Below are positions 4,883-5,204 of a stretch of 5,204 bases of DNA, piece by piece. The notes under the pieces were generated by a model. The model was not told where the DNA came from and searched no databases. It worked only from the letters and a program-made list of their open reading frames with translations. How positions within the stretch are numbered: position 1 is the first letter of the stretch; each line of letters opens with the position of its first letter. This DNA comes from Geodermatophilaceae bacterium. GTDB lineage: Bacteria; Actinomycetota; Actinomycetes; Mycobacteriales; Geodermatophilaceae. The stretch lies in contig JACCUF010000357.1 of assembly GCA_013811975.1 (NCBI GenBank), forward strand, positions 1 through 5,204. The letters run 5' to 3'. Made by a program: the position numbers and the translations under genes.

Positions 4883-5204
4883 TGGGGTTACTCGAAGGCA
4901 AGCGCCTGCTGATTGCCGGGGTTCTCACCGAGGCCTCGATCGCTTACTCGGCGGCGAAAGTCGCACAGGAGGAAGGCGCACAACTGGTGCTGTCCAATTT
5001 CGGGCGAGCGCTCAAACTCACCGAGCGGATCGCCAAGCGGCTACCCGAGCCTGCACCGGTCATCGAACTCGACGTCAGCAACGACGAGCACCTGGCCAGC
5101 CTGGCCGATCGCGTCGGTGAGCACCTGGACGGTCTCGACGGGGTCCTGCACTCGATCGGGTTCGCCCCGCAGAACGCGCTCGGGGATGCATTCACCGAGA
5201 CACC
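4882..5204 (+). CDS. inhA: Enoyl-ACP reductase (InhA/FabI), N-terminal part
   Basis: The first 107 codons are present; the gene runs off the end of the window. InhA/FabI reduces trans-2-enoyl-ACP with NADH, the last step of the elongation cycle and the target of isoniazid and triclosan-type inhibitors. The N-terminus MGLLEGKRLLIAG is followed by the FabI-type dinucleotide motif, with Gly13 and SIA at 19-21. Asp64-Val65 match the adenine-binding pair, and HSIGFAPQ at 90-97 is the stretch that in M. tuberculosis InhA contains Ser94. Residues such as FGRALKLTERIAKRLP and VGEHLDGLDGV look like the FabI of general actinomycetes. ATG 4882 overlaps the fabG stop by one base. The catalytic Tyr/Lys region lies outside the window. 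Naming it inhA or fabI is a matter of convention here. Confidence 0.94.
   Translation, partial: MGLLEGKRLLIAGVLTEASIAYSAAKVAQEEGAQLVLSNFGRALKLTERIAKRLPEPAPVIELDVSNDEHLASLADRVGEHLDGLDGVLHSIGFAPQNALGDAFTET

Overview
The window comes from a high-GC Gram-positive bacterium (Actinomycetota). The coding sequences are GC-rich with GTG starts and overlapping stop/start codons. The gene order moxR - DUF58 - VWA - fabG - inhA/fabI is the one known from Mycobacterium tuberculosis (Rv1479-Rv1480-Rv1481-fabG1/mabA-inhA). The genus cannot be fixed from this stretch. The enoyl-ACP reductase fragment looks at least as much like the FabI of non-mycobacterial actinomycetes as like mycobacterial InhA, so mycolic acid synthesis should not be assumed. 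All genes lie on the plus strand.

Layout: (1) bases 1-119 are the C-terminal end of an AMP-forming acyl-CoA synthetase. (2) Bases 120-414 are non-coding and hold four perfect hairpins in a row, with a possible alternative pairing between the second and third. (3) Bases 415-3435 are a tight three-gene unit: a MoxR AAA+ ATPase, a soluble DUF58 protein and a membrane-anchored von Willebrand factor A protein. (4) Bases 3436-4113 hold a VapBC-type toxin-antitoxin pair. A candidate promoter would start transcription at the vapB ATG itself, and three GGCGCC palindromes lie in or beside that promoter. (5) Bases 4178-5204 hold fabG (3-ketoacyl-ACP reductase) and the first 107 codons of inhA/fabI (enoyl-ACP reductase), coupled by TGATG.

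How they fit together: MoxR, DUF58 and VWA proteins are commonly found as a set in which the ATPase is thought to act as a chaperone or remodeller on metal-binding VWA partners, here at the cell envelope. FabG and InhA/FabI catalyse the two reductive steps of type II fatty acid elongation. The toxin-antitoxin pair sits exactly at the junction of these two modules, where M. tuberculosis has an unrelated gene (Rv1482c). It is best read as an insertion into a conserved locus. The most interesting non-coding signals are the palindrome-covered, apparently leaderless vapB start and the hairpin array before moxR.
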